A stretch of 64,000 nt of DNA from contig NZ_CP068023.1 of assembly GCF_016695175.1 (NCBI RefSeq), positions 1,476,501 through 1,540,500 on the forward strand, read 5' to 3'. The DNA is from Pseudoalteromonas sp. GCY (GTDB lineage: Bacteria; Pseudomonadota; Gammaproteobacteria; Enterobacterales; Alteromonadaceae). A model generated the notes under the pieces. It did not search any database and was not told where the DNA came from. It saw only the letters and a program-made list of their open reading frames with translations. A program made the position numbers and the translations under genes. Below are positions 16,440 to 26,516 of this stretch, piece by piece. Numbering within the stretch: the first letter of the stretch is position 1; each line of letters begins with the position of its first letter.

Positions 16440-18515
16440 TTACCAAATACGTACGCGCTCTTCAGGTGCTAGGTATAGTTTGTCACCTGGTTTAACGTCA
16501 AACGCTTTGTACCATGCATCATGGTTGCGAGGCGCAAGCGCTCTAAATTGACCCGGTGCGTGTGTACCTGCGCGTAGCTGGTTTAGCATGCTTTGCTCAG
16601 TACGCTTTTCTTTCCATACTTGTGCCCAAGCAAGGAAGAAACGTTGGTCGCCAGTCAAGCCATCAATCACAGGTGCTTCTTTGCCGTTTAGGCTCAGTTT
16701 ATATGCATGATAAGCCATCGCAAGGCCACCTACATCACCGATGTTTTCGCCAAGGCTGTTACGACCGTTCACGAAGTTACCTTCAATAGGCTCATATTTG
16801 TTGTATTGTGCCGCGAGCTTGTCTGCTTTTTCTTCGAAAGCAGCGCGATCTGAATCGGTCCACCAATTACGTTGAATACCGTTGGCATCGGATTTAGAGC
16901 CTTGGTCGTCAAAGCCGTGGCCCATTTCGTGCCCTATCACCGCGCCAATACCGCCGTAGTTTACTGCAGGATCTGCATTTGGGTCGAAGAATGGCGGTTG
17001 TAAAATTGCCGCAGGGAAAACGATTTCATTAAACGAGCTGTTGTAGTAGGCGTTAACGCGTTGTGGTGTCATACCCCAGCGGTTACGATCGGTTTTTTCA
17101 AGCTCTTTGGCGATGCTGTCATTGCGGAAAAACTCACGTAGGTTTTTCACATTTGTCATTAAGTTATCGCGGGTTAAGGTTAACCCATCAAATGACTGCC
17201 ATTTATCAGGGTAGCCAATCTTAGGAGTAAATGCGGCAAGTTTTGCCTGAGCATTTACTTTCGTTTCTTCACCCATCCAGTCTAAGCCTTCAATCCTTTC
17301 ACCAAGCGCGGTGCGTAGGTTTTCAACCAATTCTGACATTTGCTTTTTAGAAGACTCTGGGAAGTAACGGGCAACGTAAACTTTACCAATTGCAAAGCCA
17401 AGCGAAGTGGTGCCAGACATTTCGCTGATTGCACGTTTCCAACGAGCACGTGGCTCTTGCTGACCACTTAAATGCTTGCCATAAAATTCAAAGTTAGTAT
17501 TGAAGATATCTTCAGACAACAGTGATGCATTGCCGCTAATGGCGTGATAAGTTAAGTAGTCTTTCCAAACGCTTAAGTCTTCAGAGTTGATTAGCGCAAT
17601 CATCGCTTTGATCGGCTCAGGCTGAGACATATTTAGCTGAGGCACCTTGTAGCCTGTTTCAGCAAAATATAAATCCCAATTAAAGCCTGGGTATTGTGTT
17701 GCTAGCTCGTCACGTTTAACTTGATTTAATGTCAGGTCGCGATTTCTGCGCTTTTCACGTGGCCAGTGGCCCTCAGCAATTTTAGTTTCAAGTGCCAGTA
17801 TGGCTTCTGCGCGCTCAGTCGGTTTGTCTTTACCGGCAAATTTAAGCATATCTGCAATATGTGCAACGTATGCTTCGCGAGTTTTAACAAAACGCTCAGC
17901 TTGTTCTAAATAATAAGAGCGATCTGGTAGTCCAAGTCCACCAGCACCCATCGACATCTCGTATTTATTTGGGTCTAGACGGTTAAACCACATACCGCCG
18001 CCTATCGGCGCATTTACACCAGTTAGCCAAGATTGTCCAAATGCTTTGGTGAGGCCGTCAGTGTTGTTAATGGCATCAATGTCAGCAAGTAGTGGTTGAA
18101 TAGGTTTGATACCAAGCTTATTTAGGGTTTCAACATCCATATAAGCATTGTAAAAATCGGCAATCAGTTGCTCTTCGGCATTTAGATTTTTGCCGTTAGC
18201 AATCTCTTCGATAATGGTTTTTACTTGTTCTTCACTGCGTTCAGCAAGTGCTGAGAATGCACCAAAACGCGTTTTGTCTGCTGGCATTTCGTAGTTTTTG
18301 TACCAAGTGCCGCTGGCGTACATAAAGAAGTCATCGCCAGGTTTTACACTTTCATCGCGTGCACTGAGGTCAACACCAAAACTACCAAGCTCAGCCTTAC
18401 CTGTTGCTACCGCCGCGTTTTCTGCTTGTTTGGTTTCACTTGTTGTGACTTGTGGCTCAGAGCAAGCCGTCAGCATGATGGCTGTAAGCGCACTCGCTAT
18501 TATCGTTTTTTTCAT
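16440..18515 (-). CDS. M13-family zinc metallopeptidase lipoprotein (neprilysin-like)
   Basis: This 691-aa protein starts at ATG 18515 (MKKTIIASALTAIMLTAC). The frame is open further upstream, but the lipoprotein signal fixes this start. The lipobox LTAC gives Cys18 as the lipidated residue. The M13 zinc site is complete: HEMGH (529-533) and ENIGD (590-594), with the third ligand in the latter, and the protein ends with the VRIW typical of the family. The N-terminal M13 domain begins at VKPGDDFFMYASGTW. It probably degrades peptides in the periplasm. It is divergent from recR and convergent with the rhomboid gene. Confidence 0.94.
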   Translation of the reverse strand: MKKTIIASALTAIMLTACSEPQVTTSETKQAENAAVATGKAELGSFGVDLSARDESVKPGDDFFMYASGTWYKNYEMPADKTRFGAFSALAERSEEQVKTIIEEIANGKNLNAEEQLIADFYNAYMDVETLNKLGIKPIQPLLADIDAINNTDGLTKAFGQSWLTGVNAPIGGGMWFNRLDPNKYEMSMGAGGLGLPDRSYYLEQAERFVKTREAYVAHIADMLKFAGKDKPTERAEAILALETKIAEGHWPREKRRNRDLTLNQVKRDELATQYPGFNWDLYFAETGYKVPQLNMSQPEPIKAMIALINSEDLSVWKDYLTYHAISGNASLLSEDIFNTNFEFYGKHLSGQQEPRARWKRAISEMSGTTSLGFAIGKVYVARYFPESSKKQMSELVENLRTALGERIEGLDWMGEETKVNAQAKLAAFTPKIGYPDKWQSFDGLTLTRDNLMTNVKNLREFFRNDSIAKELEKTDRNRWGMTPQRVNAYYNSSFNEIVFPAAILQPPFFDPNADPAVNYGGIGAVIGHEMGHGFDDQGSKSDANGIQRNWWTDSDRAAFEEKADKLAAQYNKYEPIEGNFVNGRNSLGENIGDVGGLAMAYHAYKLSLNGKEAPVIDGLTGDQRFFLAWAQVWKEKRTEQSMLNQLRAGTHAPGQFRALAPRNHDAWYKAFDVKPGDKLYLAPEERVRIW

Positions 18516-18785
18516 TATGTAGTCTCTATCTAGTTCGAGAAGTTGGCCCGACAGCTGTGTTATTGTACTTACTATCGGGAATGGAGCCATTGTCGAGCGA
18601 ATACGCTTTTGCTGCAAGCATTTGAGTCGAATTGTTGGGAAATTCGCGATGAATGCATTTTCAAACTGTAAAATGAGTGGAAGGGCATGAAATAGGATCA
18701 AGCTTTAAATCAACAACAATATCCCTTATCATTTCGGCATTGTTATCAGTGTTTTTGCACTGCATGGGCCACAAGAAACGAATTT

Positions 18786-19385
18786 ATGCAATTATCACCA
18801 AGTTTAACAGCGCTTATTGAAGCGCTGCGTTGTTTACCTGGCATTGGGCCTAAGTCTGCGCAGCGTATTGCCTTTCATTTACTAGAGCGAGACAGAGAGG
18901 GCGGCAGCCAGCTGGGGCAAAGCCTGACGCATGCGATGCAAGCCATTGGTCATTGCTCAAGCTGCCGAACATTTAGTGAGGTTGAGGTGTGTGATATCTG
19001 TCAAAGTATCAAGCGCCAAGACACAGGGCTGCTATGTGTGGTTGAATCACCAACGGATGTATTGGCGATAGAGCAAACGGGCCAATTTAATGGCTTGTAT
19101 TTTGTGCTGATGGGGCATTTATCGCCTTTGGATGGAATTGGCCCCAATGAAATCGGCCTAGATGTCCTTGAGCGTAAGCTAAGTGCTGGCAATATTAATG
19201 AGGTTATCTTAGCGACAAACCCAACGGTGGAAGGAGAGGCAACGGCACACTATATTTCTGAGTTATGTCATAAATATCAAGTTGAAGCGTCGCGTATTGC
19301 TCACGGTATGCCTGTTGGTGGTGAGCTTGACCTGGTAGACGGAATGACGTTAATGCATGCGTTTAGCGGGCGCAAGAAGCTTTAA
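18786..19385 (+). CDS. recR: Recombination mediator RecR
   Basis: This 199-aa protein works with RecF and RecO to load RecA on gapped DNA. The helix-hairpin-helix [18 protein letters not shown] is at 16-33, the four-cysteine zinc motif is C57, C60, C69, C72, and the Toprim domain follows ([17 protein letters not shown], then [17 protein letters not shown]). The length is normal for the family. In related genomes recR usually follows ybaB; here the two are separated by the island, the DUF3592 and rhomboid genes, and the M13 gene. htpG follows on the same strand but has its own heat-shock promoter. Confidence 0.98.
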   Translation: MQLSPSLTALIEALRCLPGIGPKSAQRIAFHLLERDREGGSQLGQSLTHAMQAIGHCSSCRTFSEVEVCDICQSIKRQDTGLLCVVESPTDVLAIEQTGQFNGLYFVLMGHLSPLDGIGPNEIGLDVLERKLSAGNINEVILATNPTVEGEATAHYISELCHKYQVEASRIAHGMPVGGELDLVDGMTLMHAFSGRKKL

Positions 19386-19469
19386 TCTCACTTTTACTGA
19401 TGGAAGCCCTGTTTTATGGAGCGATTGATCCAAAAAGCAGGGCGGTTTGTTAAAAATTTTGTTCAGTCT

Positions 19470-19497
19470 CTTGAAAGTTTTTTCTCTTCCCCCATAT
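19470..19497 (+). promoter_or_regulatory. Sigma-32 heat-shock promoter of htpG
   Basis: CTTGAAA (19470-19476) is followed after 13 bases by CCCCATAT (19490-19497), a near-perfect match to the RpoH consensus CTTGAAA-N13-15-CCCCATNT. It lies 53 nt before the htpG ATG. Confidence 0.9.
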
Positions 19498-19550
19498 ACC
19501 TAGCATATTGATAAAGAACACTGCATTAATTGCTTATATTGGAGAGAACA

Positions 19551-21464
19551 ATGTCCGCAGCTCAAAAAGAAACATTAGGCTTTCAAACAGAAGTCAAACA
19601 ATTATTAAACCTAATGATCCACTCTTTGTACTCAAACAAAGAGATCTTTTTACGCGAATTAGTATCTAACGCTTCAGACGCGGCTGACAAACTACGTTAT
19701 TTAGCTTTGCAAAATGGTGACCTTTACGAAGGTGACGCAGAGCTACGTGTCCGCTTAAGCGTAAACAAAGATGCAAAAACCATCACCATTTCTGACAATG
19801 GTATTGGTATGACGCGTGACGAAGTGATCAGCTCATTAGGTACCATCGCAAAATCTGGTACAGCTGATTTCTTTAAAAACCTAACTGGTGACCAAGCAAA
19901 AGATTCACAGCTGATTGGTCAGTTCGGTGTTGGTTTCTATTCCGCATTCATTGTTGCTGATAAAGTAACGGTTCGTACGCGTAAAGCGGGTGAGTCAGAA
20001 GCGGTTGAATGGGAATCGCAAGGTGAAGGCGACTTCACGATTGCTGAAATCGAAAAAGCAGAGCGCGGTACAGAGATCACACTGCATCTTCGTGAAGAAG
20101 AAAGTGAGTTCCTTGAAACTTATCGCCTTCGCGGTATTGTGACTAAATATTCAGATCACATTTCAATTCCTGTTGAACTTTATAAAGACCCAGTTCCTGA
20201 ATCTGAAGGCCCAGATGGCGAGAAAATTGAAGCGCAACCTGGCGAGTGGGAAGCGATCAACAAAGCCACAGCACTCTGGACTCGCGATAAATCAGAGATC
20301 AGCGACGAAGAATATAAAGAGTTTTATAAGCATGTCGGTCATGATTGGGAAGAGCCACTCACTTGGGCACACAATAAAGTAGAGGGTAAAACTGAATACA
20401 CCAGCCTACTTTATATCCCTAAAAAGGCACCTTTCGATTTGTATAATCGCGAGCGTCAAGCTGGCCTTAAGCTTTATGTACAACGCGTGTTCATTATGGA
20501 TGACGCAGAGCAGTTTATGCCAAGCTACCTGCGCTTCGTGAAAGGCTTATTAGATTCTAACGATTTACCTCTTAACGTATCTCGTGAGATCCTACAAGAC
20601 AACAAGATCACTCAAGCTATTCGTAAAGGCTGTACATCTCGTGTACTTAAAATGCTTGAGCGCATGGGCAAAAACAAACCAGAAGATTACCAAGCATTCT
20701 GGAATGAGTTTGGTAATGTGATAAAAGAAGGTCCTGCTGAAGATTTCGCAAACAAAGATGCCATCGCAAAACTATTGCGCTTTAGCTCTACACATACTGA
20801 CGAGAAAACACAAAATGTTTCTCTTGAGCAGTACATTGAGCGCATGAAAGAAGGCCAAGATAAGATTTACTATGTTGTGGCTGATAGCTTTGAGGCAGCG
20901 AAGAGCTCTCCGCACCTTGAAATTTTCCGTAAGAAAGGCATTGAAGTTCTGCTCCTGTCAGATCGTGTTGATGAGTGGATGATGAGTCACCTCACTGAAT
21001 TCAACGAGAAGCCACTTCAGTCAATCACGCGTGGTGATCTTGACTTAGGTGATATGGATGACGAAGAAACGAAGAAAGCACACGAAGAAAGTGAGAAAGA
21101 AGTTGAAGGCCTAGTTGAGCGAGTGAAAACAGCACTTGGCGATAAAGTGAAAGAAGTACGCTTTACGCACCGCTTAACAGATTCTCCAGCGTGTGTGGTT
21201 GCAGACGATCATGACATGAGCTCTCAAATGCAAAAGCTAATGGAGCAGGTGGGTCAAGCCGTGCCTGAGTCTAAGCCGGTATTTGAACTTAACCCAGAGC
21301 ACCAATTGGTTAAGCACTTGAATAACGAACAAGACGAAGACAAGTTTGGACAATGGGCAGAAGTACTACTAGACCAAGCAATGCTTGCAGAGCGTGGTAG
21401 CCTGAAAGACCCTGCGGGCTTTGTAAGCCGTCTTAACAAGCTAATGTTAGATCTACAAAAGTAA
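19551..21464 (+). CDS. htpG: Molecular chaperone HtpG (Hsp90)
   Basis: This 637-aa bacterial Hsp90 is an ATP-dependent chaperone dimer in the cytosol. GHKL ATPase motifs are visible: [19 protein letters not shown] and [11 protein letters not shown]. The middle domain includes [13 protein letters not shown] and the C-terminal dimerisation domain ends MLDLQK. I take ATG 19551 with GGAGAG upstream; the frame extends to a TTG at 19530 without support. It follows recR, as in many gammaproteobacteria, and has its own sigma-32 promoter. A strong terminator follows. The gene appears intact. Confidence 0.98.
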   Translation: MSAAQKETLGFQTEVKQLLNLMIHSLYSNKEIFLRELVSNASDAADKLRYLALQNGDLYEGDAELRVRLSVNKDAKTITISDNGIGMTRDEVISSLGTIAKSGTADFFKNLTGDQAKDSQLIGQFGVGFYSAFIVADKVTVRTRKAGESEAVEWESQGEGDFTIAEIEKAERGTEITLHLREEESEFLETYRLRGIVTKYSDHISIPVELYKDPVPESEGPDGEKIEAQPGEWEAINKATALWTRDKSEISDEEYKEFYKHVGHDWEEPLTWAHNKVEGKTEYTSLLYIPKKAPFDLYNRERQAGLKLYVQRVFIMDDAEQFMPSYLRFVKGLLDSNDLPLNVSREILQDNKITQAIRKGCTSRVLKMLERMGKNKPEDYQAFWNEFGNVIKEGPAEDFANKDAIAKLLRFSSTHTDEKTQNVSLEQYIERMKEGQDKIYYVVADSFEAAKSSPHLEIFRKKGIEVLLLSDRVDEWMMSHLTEFNEKPLQSITRGDLDLGDMDDEETKKAHEESEKEVEGLVERVKTALGDKVKEVRFTHRLTDSPACVVADDHDMSSQMQKLMEQVGQAVPESKPVFELNPEHQLVKHLNNEQDEDKFGQWAEVLLDQAMLAERGSLKDPAGFVSRLNKLMLDLQK

Positions 21465-21496
21465 AATTAATTAAGTAAATTGGTATAACGAATTGA

Positions 21497-21532
21497 AAAA
21501 GCCGGTCATTGTTAAGTGACCGGCTTTTTTAT
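21497..21532 (+). terminator. Terminator of htpG
   Basis: The 10-bp stem AAGCCGGTCA / TGACCGGCTT (21499-21508 and 21517-21526) is followed by TTTT. On the opposite strand it could also end the tpx-like transcript. Confidence 0.9.
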
Positions 21533-21559
21533 GTTTATTGATGAGAGTATATAGTGAGG

Positions 21560-22141
21560 TTATAGACTCTTCAGTGCGCCAACGACTTCTTCGTAGTTTG
21601 GCTCTTTTGCTAAATTTTCTACCAGCTGCTTGTAAACAATCTTGTGTTCTTTATCTAGCACAAAAATCGCGCGACTGAGCAGGCCCATATCTTTAATCAA
21701 CAAACCATAATTTTCACCAAAAGAATGCCATACGGCGTCTGATAATGTTTTAACCTTGTCGATATTTTCTGCTTTGCAAAAGCGCTTTTGCGCAAACGGC
21801 AAGTCCGCACTAATCGTCAACATGGCAACATCAGGAAATTGGCTTGCTACTTTTTCATTAAAATGTTTTGTTTGTAGGCTGCAAGTGCCTGTATCTAAAC
21901 TTGGAACAACACTAATTAAAATTGCACGACTTTCAAAATCTTTCAGAGTAACTGGGCTGAAGTCAGCATCGGCAACCTTAAAATCCGGTGCAGCCTGACC
22001 TTGCTTTACGCCATTACCAAGCAATACCACCGCTTTACCTTGCGCTTTTACCTTGCCCATATCTACCGAGTTTTCAGGTAAATCATAAGCCAATGATATC
22101 GCACTAAACAGACCACTCGCTAAAACTAACGCTTTCAGCAT
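21560..22141 (-). CDS. tpx: Tpx-like thiol peroxidase, exported
   Basis: This 193-aa peroxiredoxin of the Tpx type reduces lipid and organic hydroperoxides. The peroxidatic cysteine is C87 in PSLDTGTCSLQT and the resolving cysteine is C122 in LPFAQKRFC, the hallmark pair of Tpx. Unlike cytosolic E. coli Tpx, it starts with an apparent signal peptide (MLKALVLASGLFSAISLAYD). The chain would begin near residue 19, which suggests a periplasmic enzyme. It stands alone, divergent from the receiver-CheC gene. Export is predicted from sequence only, and the electron donor in the periplasm is unknown. Confidence 0.9.
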   Translation of the reverse strand: MLKALVLASGLFSAISLAYDLPENSVDMGKVKAQGKAVVLLGNGVKQGQAAPDFKVADADFSPVTLKDFESRAILISVVPSLDTGTCSLQTKHFNEKVASQFPDVAMLTISADLPFAQKRFCKAENIDKVKTLSDAVWHSFGENYGLLIKDMGLLSRAIFVLDKEHKIVYKQLVENLAKEPNYEEVVGALKSL

Positions 22142-22342
22142 AAAGTATTCCTTTTGAAGTTAACTTAATTGATTTGAGTGTATTATACTGACAGTAACTA
22201 ACCAAGCTTAAGTGACATTTAGATTGTCAAGATGGCGTCATTTTATTAACATATGACGCAATTTTAAGCTTTAATCTCATAATTATAACTAAAACTTCCC
22301 GACATCGTGCCGATACGCATGGGAAACAGAAAGAGAGCTTGT

Positions 22343-23347
22343 ATGTCAACACTAGTCCTAATTTGTGACGATTCAAAACTTGCCCGTCGGCAGCTGGCGC
22401 GTTCATTGCCAGACGACTGGGACATTAAAGTAGAATTTGCAGAGAATGGACTCGACTGTATTAAACAAATCAAAGCACTCTCTCCTGAGATTCTATTCCT
22501 TGATCTAAATATGCCACAGATGGATGGCTATGAAGTGCTACAGGCTATTAGCGAGCAAGATTTATCAGTGCTTACTGTCGTTGTTTCCGGCGACATTCAA
22601 CCTAATGCGCACCAACGAGTGATAGAACTCGGCGCTATTGACTTTATCCGTAAGCCCTGTGACGCTGCTAAACTTGCTGAAATTATTGAGCATCATGGAA
22701 TAAAAGATAAAGCAATCAGAGAAAGCTTGGTTCATAAACTTGGTGAGCAGCTAGACCCTGAGATCCGTGATATCTATCAAGAGCTTACAAACGTTGCTAT
22801 GGGGCAGGCGGGTGATTTGTTGGCGCGATTGCTGAATGTATTCGTCGAACTACCTATTCCAAACGTTAATGTACTCGAAGTCAACGAGCTACATATGGCA
22901 CTGCAAGCGATTGATGCGAGCGCAACTACGTCGGGCGTTTGCCAAGGTTTTATTGGTGGCGGTGTTTCCGGAGAAGCGCTGCTACTGCTCAATGATTCTA
23001 GTTTCAAAGAGATCGCGTCCTTGATGAATTATCATGGCGATCTTAATACCAAAGTTGAGCTTGAGCTCTTAATGGATATTAGCAATATCTTGATTGGCGC
23101 AATTTTAACGGGACTATCTAAGCAGCTCGATATGTCGTTCAGCCAAGGCCACCCAGTGGTGCTTGGTCAACATTGTGATGTTGCTGAGCTTGTGAAAGCC
23201 AACAAAGCGAGATGGCAAAGAACGCTTGCTATCGAGATTAGCTATGGCATAGAGCATCACAACATTAACTGTGACCTTATGTTGTTATTCACAGAAGACT
23301 CACTTAAAACATTAAAATACAAAGTAGCCTATTTATTGGATGATTAA
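22343..23347 (+). CDS. Response regulator with C-terminal CheC-like domain
   Basis: This 334-aa protein has a receiver domain at residues 1-120 (acidic pair D9 D10 in LICDDSKLAR, phospho-acceptor D54 in LFLDLNMPQMDG). A region with CheC/CheX resemblance follows at about 145-330 (ELTNVAMGQAGDLLARLLN, then VLELLMDISNILIGAILTGLSKQLD). CheC-type proteins are phosphatases of phospho-CheY. The start is ATG 22343 with AAGAGAG upstream. The stop is two bases before the diguanylate cyclase ATG, so both are co-transcribed and probably act in one signalling route. Its own histidine kinase is not obvious nearby. Confidence 0.85.
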   Translation: MSTLVLICDDSKLARRQLARSLPDDWDIKVEFAENGLDCIKQIKALSPEILFLDLNMPQMDGYEVLQAISEQDLSVLTVVVSGDIQPNAHQRVIELGAIDFIRKPCDAAKLAEIIEHHGIKDKAIRESLVHKLGEQLDPEIRDIYQELTNVAMGQAGDLLARLLNVFVELPIPNVNVLEVNELHMALQAIDASATTSGVCQGFIGGGVSGEALLLLNDSSFKEIASLMNYHGDLNTKVELELLMDISNILIGAILTGLSKQLDMSFSQGHPVVLGQHCDVAELVKANKARWQRTLAIEISYGIEHHNINCDLMLLFTEDSLKTLKYKVAYLLDD

Positions 23348-23349
23348 CT

Positions 23350-24324
23350 ATGCCTGCAGCCGATTTTGATATGAATGAAATCCATTGGTTAATGGATATG
23401 TTTAACACCGTAGATGTTGGCTTGGTGGTACTCGATCGCGACTACAAGGTATGTATATGGAATGGTTTTATGGAAAATCATTCTGGTTTATTACCGAGTG
23501 CGGTTAAAGATAAAGACATTTTTGATTTGTTCCCAAGTATTGATGAGCAGTGGTTTAGATCAAAAGCTGAACCTGTGTTCGTGCTAAAAAATCGGTCGTT
23601 TACCATTTGGGAGCAGCAGCCTTATATTTTTCGATTCAAAAACTATCGGCCTATCACAGGCAAGGCTGATTATATGTATCAGAATGCGACTTTTATTCCG
23701 TTGACAACGGTGACGGGGGATGTAGGGCATATTTGTGTGATCATATACGATGTGACTGACGAAGCAATCAATAAGTTAGAGCTTGAGTCGTTGAATAAAC
23801 AATTAGAAAAAATTAGCCGTACAGACAGTTTAACCCAGTTGCATAATCGCGGTTTCTGGGAAGAGAGCCTAAAGCAAGAGTTTAAGCGCTTGAAACGTAA
23901 TCAAGGGCAAAGTGCATTGCTTATGTTTGATATTGACCACTTTAAGCGAATTAATGATGAATACGGTCATAGTGGTGGAGATGAGGCTATACGCCATATC
24001 TCAGACTTACTACGCAAAACACTGCGAGAAACAGATACTGCAGGCCGCTACGGCGGTGAAGAGTTTGCGGTGACTTTGCTTGACACTGACGTAAAAGGTG
24101 CAATCACTTTCGCCGAAAGACTGCGCTCGTTAATAGAAAATTCTTCGATTTACTACGATGAACAACAAATCAAGATTACGGTTAGTCTTGGTGTTGCCGT
24201 TTACGAAGAGTCTTTTGAAAAACATGAGCAATGGATTGAAGCGGCAGACAGCGCTTTGTATGATTCTAAAGAGGGCGGAAGAAATCGGGTAACTGTATAC
24301 TCTGAAGACATGGCCAGCGAGTAA
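23350..24324 (+). CDS. PAS-GGDEF diguanylate cyclase
   Basis: This 324-aa protein synthesises cyclic di-GMP. Residues 10-145 form a PAS-like sensor domain (DVGLVVLDRDYKVCIWNGFMENHSG...), followed by a short helix and the GGDEF domain (about 155-320). The active site is GGEEF (235-239). RETD at 226-229 stands five residues before it, which fits the RxxD inhibitory site, so product feedback is likely. There is no membrane segment or signal peptide. The gene lies two bases after the receiver-CheC gene. The ligand of the PAS domain is not known. Confidence 0.93.
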   Translation: MPAADFDMNEIHWLMDMFNTVDVGLVVLDRDYKVCIWNGFMENHSGLLPSAVKDKDIFDLFPSIDEQWFRSKAEPVFVLKNRSFTIWEQQPYIFRFKNYRPITGKADYMYQNATFIPLTTVTGDVGHICVIIYDVTDEAINKLELESLNKQLEKISRTDSLTQLHNRGFWEESLKQEFKRLKRNQGQSALLMFDIDHFKRINDEYGHSGGDEAIRHISDLLRKTLRETDTAGRYGGEEFAVTLLDTDVKGAITFAERLRSLIENSSIYYDEQQIKITVSLGVAVYEESFEKHEQWIEAADSALYDSKEGGRNRVTVYSEDMASE

Positions 24325-24475
24325 ATTTATCTTTATATAGTGGCTTTAGCGCGACGCGGCTTTACTCACGCGGCCAGCCTATATTCTTATCCCAATACCT
24401 TTTGTTTAGTATCAGTGTGGAATGAACAGCGGTCTGTTAGACAAATCAGCTGTATCGTTCGGTTATTTCTGCAAA

Positions 24476-24961
24476 TTAAAGTGATAAAAGTGGCATCTTA
24501 CTTACCGCTAAATACATCACAATAACGACTGAAACCGGTATGGTTAAGAGTGCAAGTTTAGTAAAAGGGCCGTGGTAGAGCGCTAACCAACGCCGTTGCT
24601 GAGCGCTTGCAATGCCCAGGTGGACACTTTTAGATGCCTTTGCTGCTAACCAATTTCCCAAGAAAATATCCACAATCTCTAACGGGATAATCACGAGACC
24701 GACCACAAGTAGCTTTTGCTGGAGCCATGGAGATGTAAACCATCCGGCTAAAAAAGCCATAGAAAAGCCTGTTAATAAGAGGACAATAAATGCCACATGT
24801 TCCAGTGTGACCATGAGAAAGAATACATGATCCACCTTCGCGGTCACCGGTCCTATATTTTCATTTTCTATTGCTTTTAACACAAGCCAAGCACCAAGGG
24901 CTGGGCCAAGCCAAAAAATCAAGGCACCTATGTGCACTAATTTTAAGATTGCGTATTCCAT
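24476..24961 (-). CDS. DUF2269-like integral membrane protein
   Basis: This 161-aa protein with about four membrane helices (AILKLVHIGALIFWLGPALGAW, VFFLMVTLEHVAFIVLLLTGFSMAF, LLVVGLVIIPLEIVDIFLG, LALLTIPVSVVIVMYLAV) resembles DUF2269 proteins of unknown role. I choose Met at 24961 because the frame upstream (to 25000) runs into the preceding gene and GAGG lies just before this codon. It overlaps the gene upstream by 19 nt, so the two form an operon. No catalytic residues are evident. A transport or sensory role is only a guess. Confidence 0.7.
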   Translation of the reverse strand: MEYAILKLVHIGALIFWLGPALGAWLVLKAIENENIGPVTAKVDHVFFLMVTLEHVAFIVLLLTGFSMAFLAGWFTSPWLQQKLLVVGLVIIPLEIVDIFLGNWLAAKASKSVHLGIASAQQRRWLALYHGPFTKLALLTIPVSVVIVMYLAVSKMPLLSL

Positions 24962-25602
24962 CTGGGCCTCAAAACTTGATGTGCAAAGATAATCATCCAA
25001 AGTGTACTAAGAGTCATGCTTGATGCAGTAAATATCTCAGCAGCTTTAAGTTGACCAACAGCGATAGAGACAGACAGCAATAAACCTAAAACCCAAGCAG
25101 TGATCCCCCACACTGACACCCATGTTTTAAATATACCTTGCTTAATGGCTAAACAGGTTAACGTAAGCCCTCCTAAATTATAAAGGCCATTACCTAAGTA
25201 ACCTGTTAGATGGGTTGCAATATGCTCAAGCAGTAAAAATACAGATTCTCCCATGGTCAAATGAACTACTTTTGGTAAAACAAAGGCATAAATCACTTCA
25301 GCAATTAGATCTGGGGCCACACCCAATGCGACTAATAGCAGGCCAACATGCTTTCTAAAGTCTGCTTTGAGCTCATCTGCTAAAATAACACTAAATACTA
25401 ATAGACCTAGTGCAGAGAACATCCAAGCTATCCAAGACCACTGCCACAACACAGAGTTTTCGGCAATAAACTCCATACGCATTATTACCGTGTTATCAAG
25501 AGGCAAGCCTGGACGCATCGGCCCATTCATTAAAAGACATGCCGTAGTAATTATTGCGGCAATCAGATAAACAACAACAAATTTGGTTTTGTATTGATCC
25601 AT
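24943..25602 (-). CDS. Hypothetical polytopic membrane protein
   Basis: This 219-aa protein has about six hydrophobic helices: FVVVYLIAAIITTACLLM, WSWIAWMFSALGLLVFSVILA, VGLLLVALGVAPDLIAEVIYAF, the region LLLEHIATHLTGYLGNGLYNLGGLTLTC, VWGITAWVLGLLLSVSIAV, and LSTLWMIIFAHQVL. The histidines of EHIATHL sit inside a helix region and could bind metal or haem, but I see no known family signature. It is translated first in a two-gene operon and overlaps the DUF2269-like gene by 19 nt. No function is assigned. Confidence 0.65.
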   Translation of the reverse strand: MDQYKTKFVVVYLIAAIITTACLLMNGPMRPGLPLDNTVIMRMEFIAENSVLWQWSWIAWMFSALGLLVFSVILADELKADFRKHVGLLLVALGVAPDLIAEVIYAFVLPKVVHLTMGESVFLLLEHIATHLTGYLGNGLYNLGGLTLTCLAIKQGIFKTWVSVWGITAWVLGLLLSVSIAVGQLKAAEIFTASSMTLSTLWMIIFAHQVLRPRWNTQS

Positions 25603-25983
25603 TGGTTTTACGTCTGGATTAGAGTCCTTTGGCTCATCTTAAATCTATACCCAAAATTGGTAAAGCCTTTGTCTGAATAGCCATTATTTATCTGGTGAAA
25701 ATTGAATAACCCTTGTCTTTAAATTATAGCGGTTAACCGGAATTGTTATGTTTACACTCATATTCTAGATATCAAAAGGCTTGTAAATCATGGCTTATCT
25801 AGCTTTAATGGAGGAGTGAGGAGTTGAGTTCTCATTGGAGGCCTTTAGCCTATGAGTACTGCCTAAAAATGGCTTTTATTCATTAACCTGAGATTTATTA
25901 GAAATACCTCTATAGACTTCAGTCAATATGAAACACCTGCTTGAAATGCGTAATCACTTACAACAATAAAAGGGAATGAAAAA
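25603..25983. other. Gap between divergent membrane-protein genes
   Basis: About 380 bases separate the two-gene minus-strand operon from the DUF4870 gene. It must hold both promoters. I see no RNA gene, repeat or frame worth naming. AAAGGG at 25970-25975 is the ribosome-binding region for the ATG at 25984. Confidence 0.4.
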
Positions 25984-26343
25984 ATGAACGATAATGATGA
26001 ATACTGGGGGATGCCGCTAAATACATACTGTATGTTATTACATTTGAGTCAACTGGCGAGCTTTGTTGCTCCGGGGCTAGGGCTTGTATTACCAGTAGTT
26101 ATGTGGGCAACCAATAAGGATAAAAGCGAAACAATCGACCAACACGGAAAAGCCACTATTAACTGGTTAATTAGCTTAATCATCTATTCCATAATTTGCG
26201 GTATTTTAGTTTTTGTCGCGGTTGGTATTTTAGGGTTCGTTGTGTTAGCTATTCTTAATATTATATTTGCTATCATTGCCGCGATGAAAGCCAATAATGG
26301 GGAAGTATGGATTTATCCACTTAGCTTCAATTTTTTTAAGTAA
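25984..26343 (+). CDS. DUF4870-type small membrane protein
   Basis: This 119-aa protein has a short charged N-terminus, a first hydrophobic helix (MLLHLSQLASFVAPGLGLVLPVVMWA), the conserved DQHGKATINWLIS segment and two more helices (ISLIIYSIICGILVFVAVGILGF, VVLAILNIIFAIIAAMKAN). This is the DUF4870 pattern, in which the loop 'hGK.alNfqi' is diagnostic. Function is unknown. It starts at ATG 25984, 12 nt after AAAGGG, and appears to be a single-gene unit. There is no visible terminator with a T-run behind it. Confidence 0.85.
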   Translation: MNDNDEYWGMPLNTYCMLLHLSQLASFVAPGLGLVLPVVMWATNKDKSETIDQHGKATINWLISLIIYSIICGILVFVAVGILGFVVLAILNIIFAIIAAMKANNGEVWIYPLSFNFFK

Positions 26344-26516
26344 CCGGCACTTTGAATAGCGAAGCTCTGCAGTTGGAAGTGTTTACGTGCAGTCTAGAGT
26401 TTAATAACACACCTCACTGTAGAGTAGCTGAAGCTAAGAGTCTAAGCATTAGAAAGGAGCCACGGCAAACACAGTAATCCAACCTGTTTGCCTGCTCCTA
26501 ATTCAAATCAATAGGG

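Noticed and set aside
24340-24525. 61-codon plus-strand frame after the diguanylate cyclase
   Set aside because: Runs into the minus-strand DUF2269-like gene and has no start signal or family features.
26464-26490. Hairpin GCAAACA / TGTTTGC after the DUF4870 gene
   Set aside because: Weak stem, long loop and no T-run, so it was not called a terminator.
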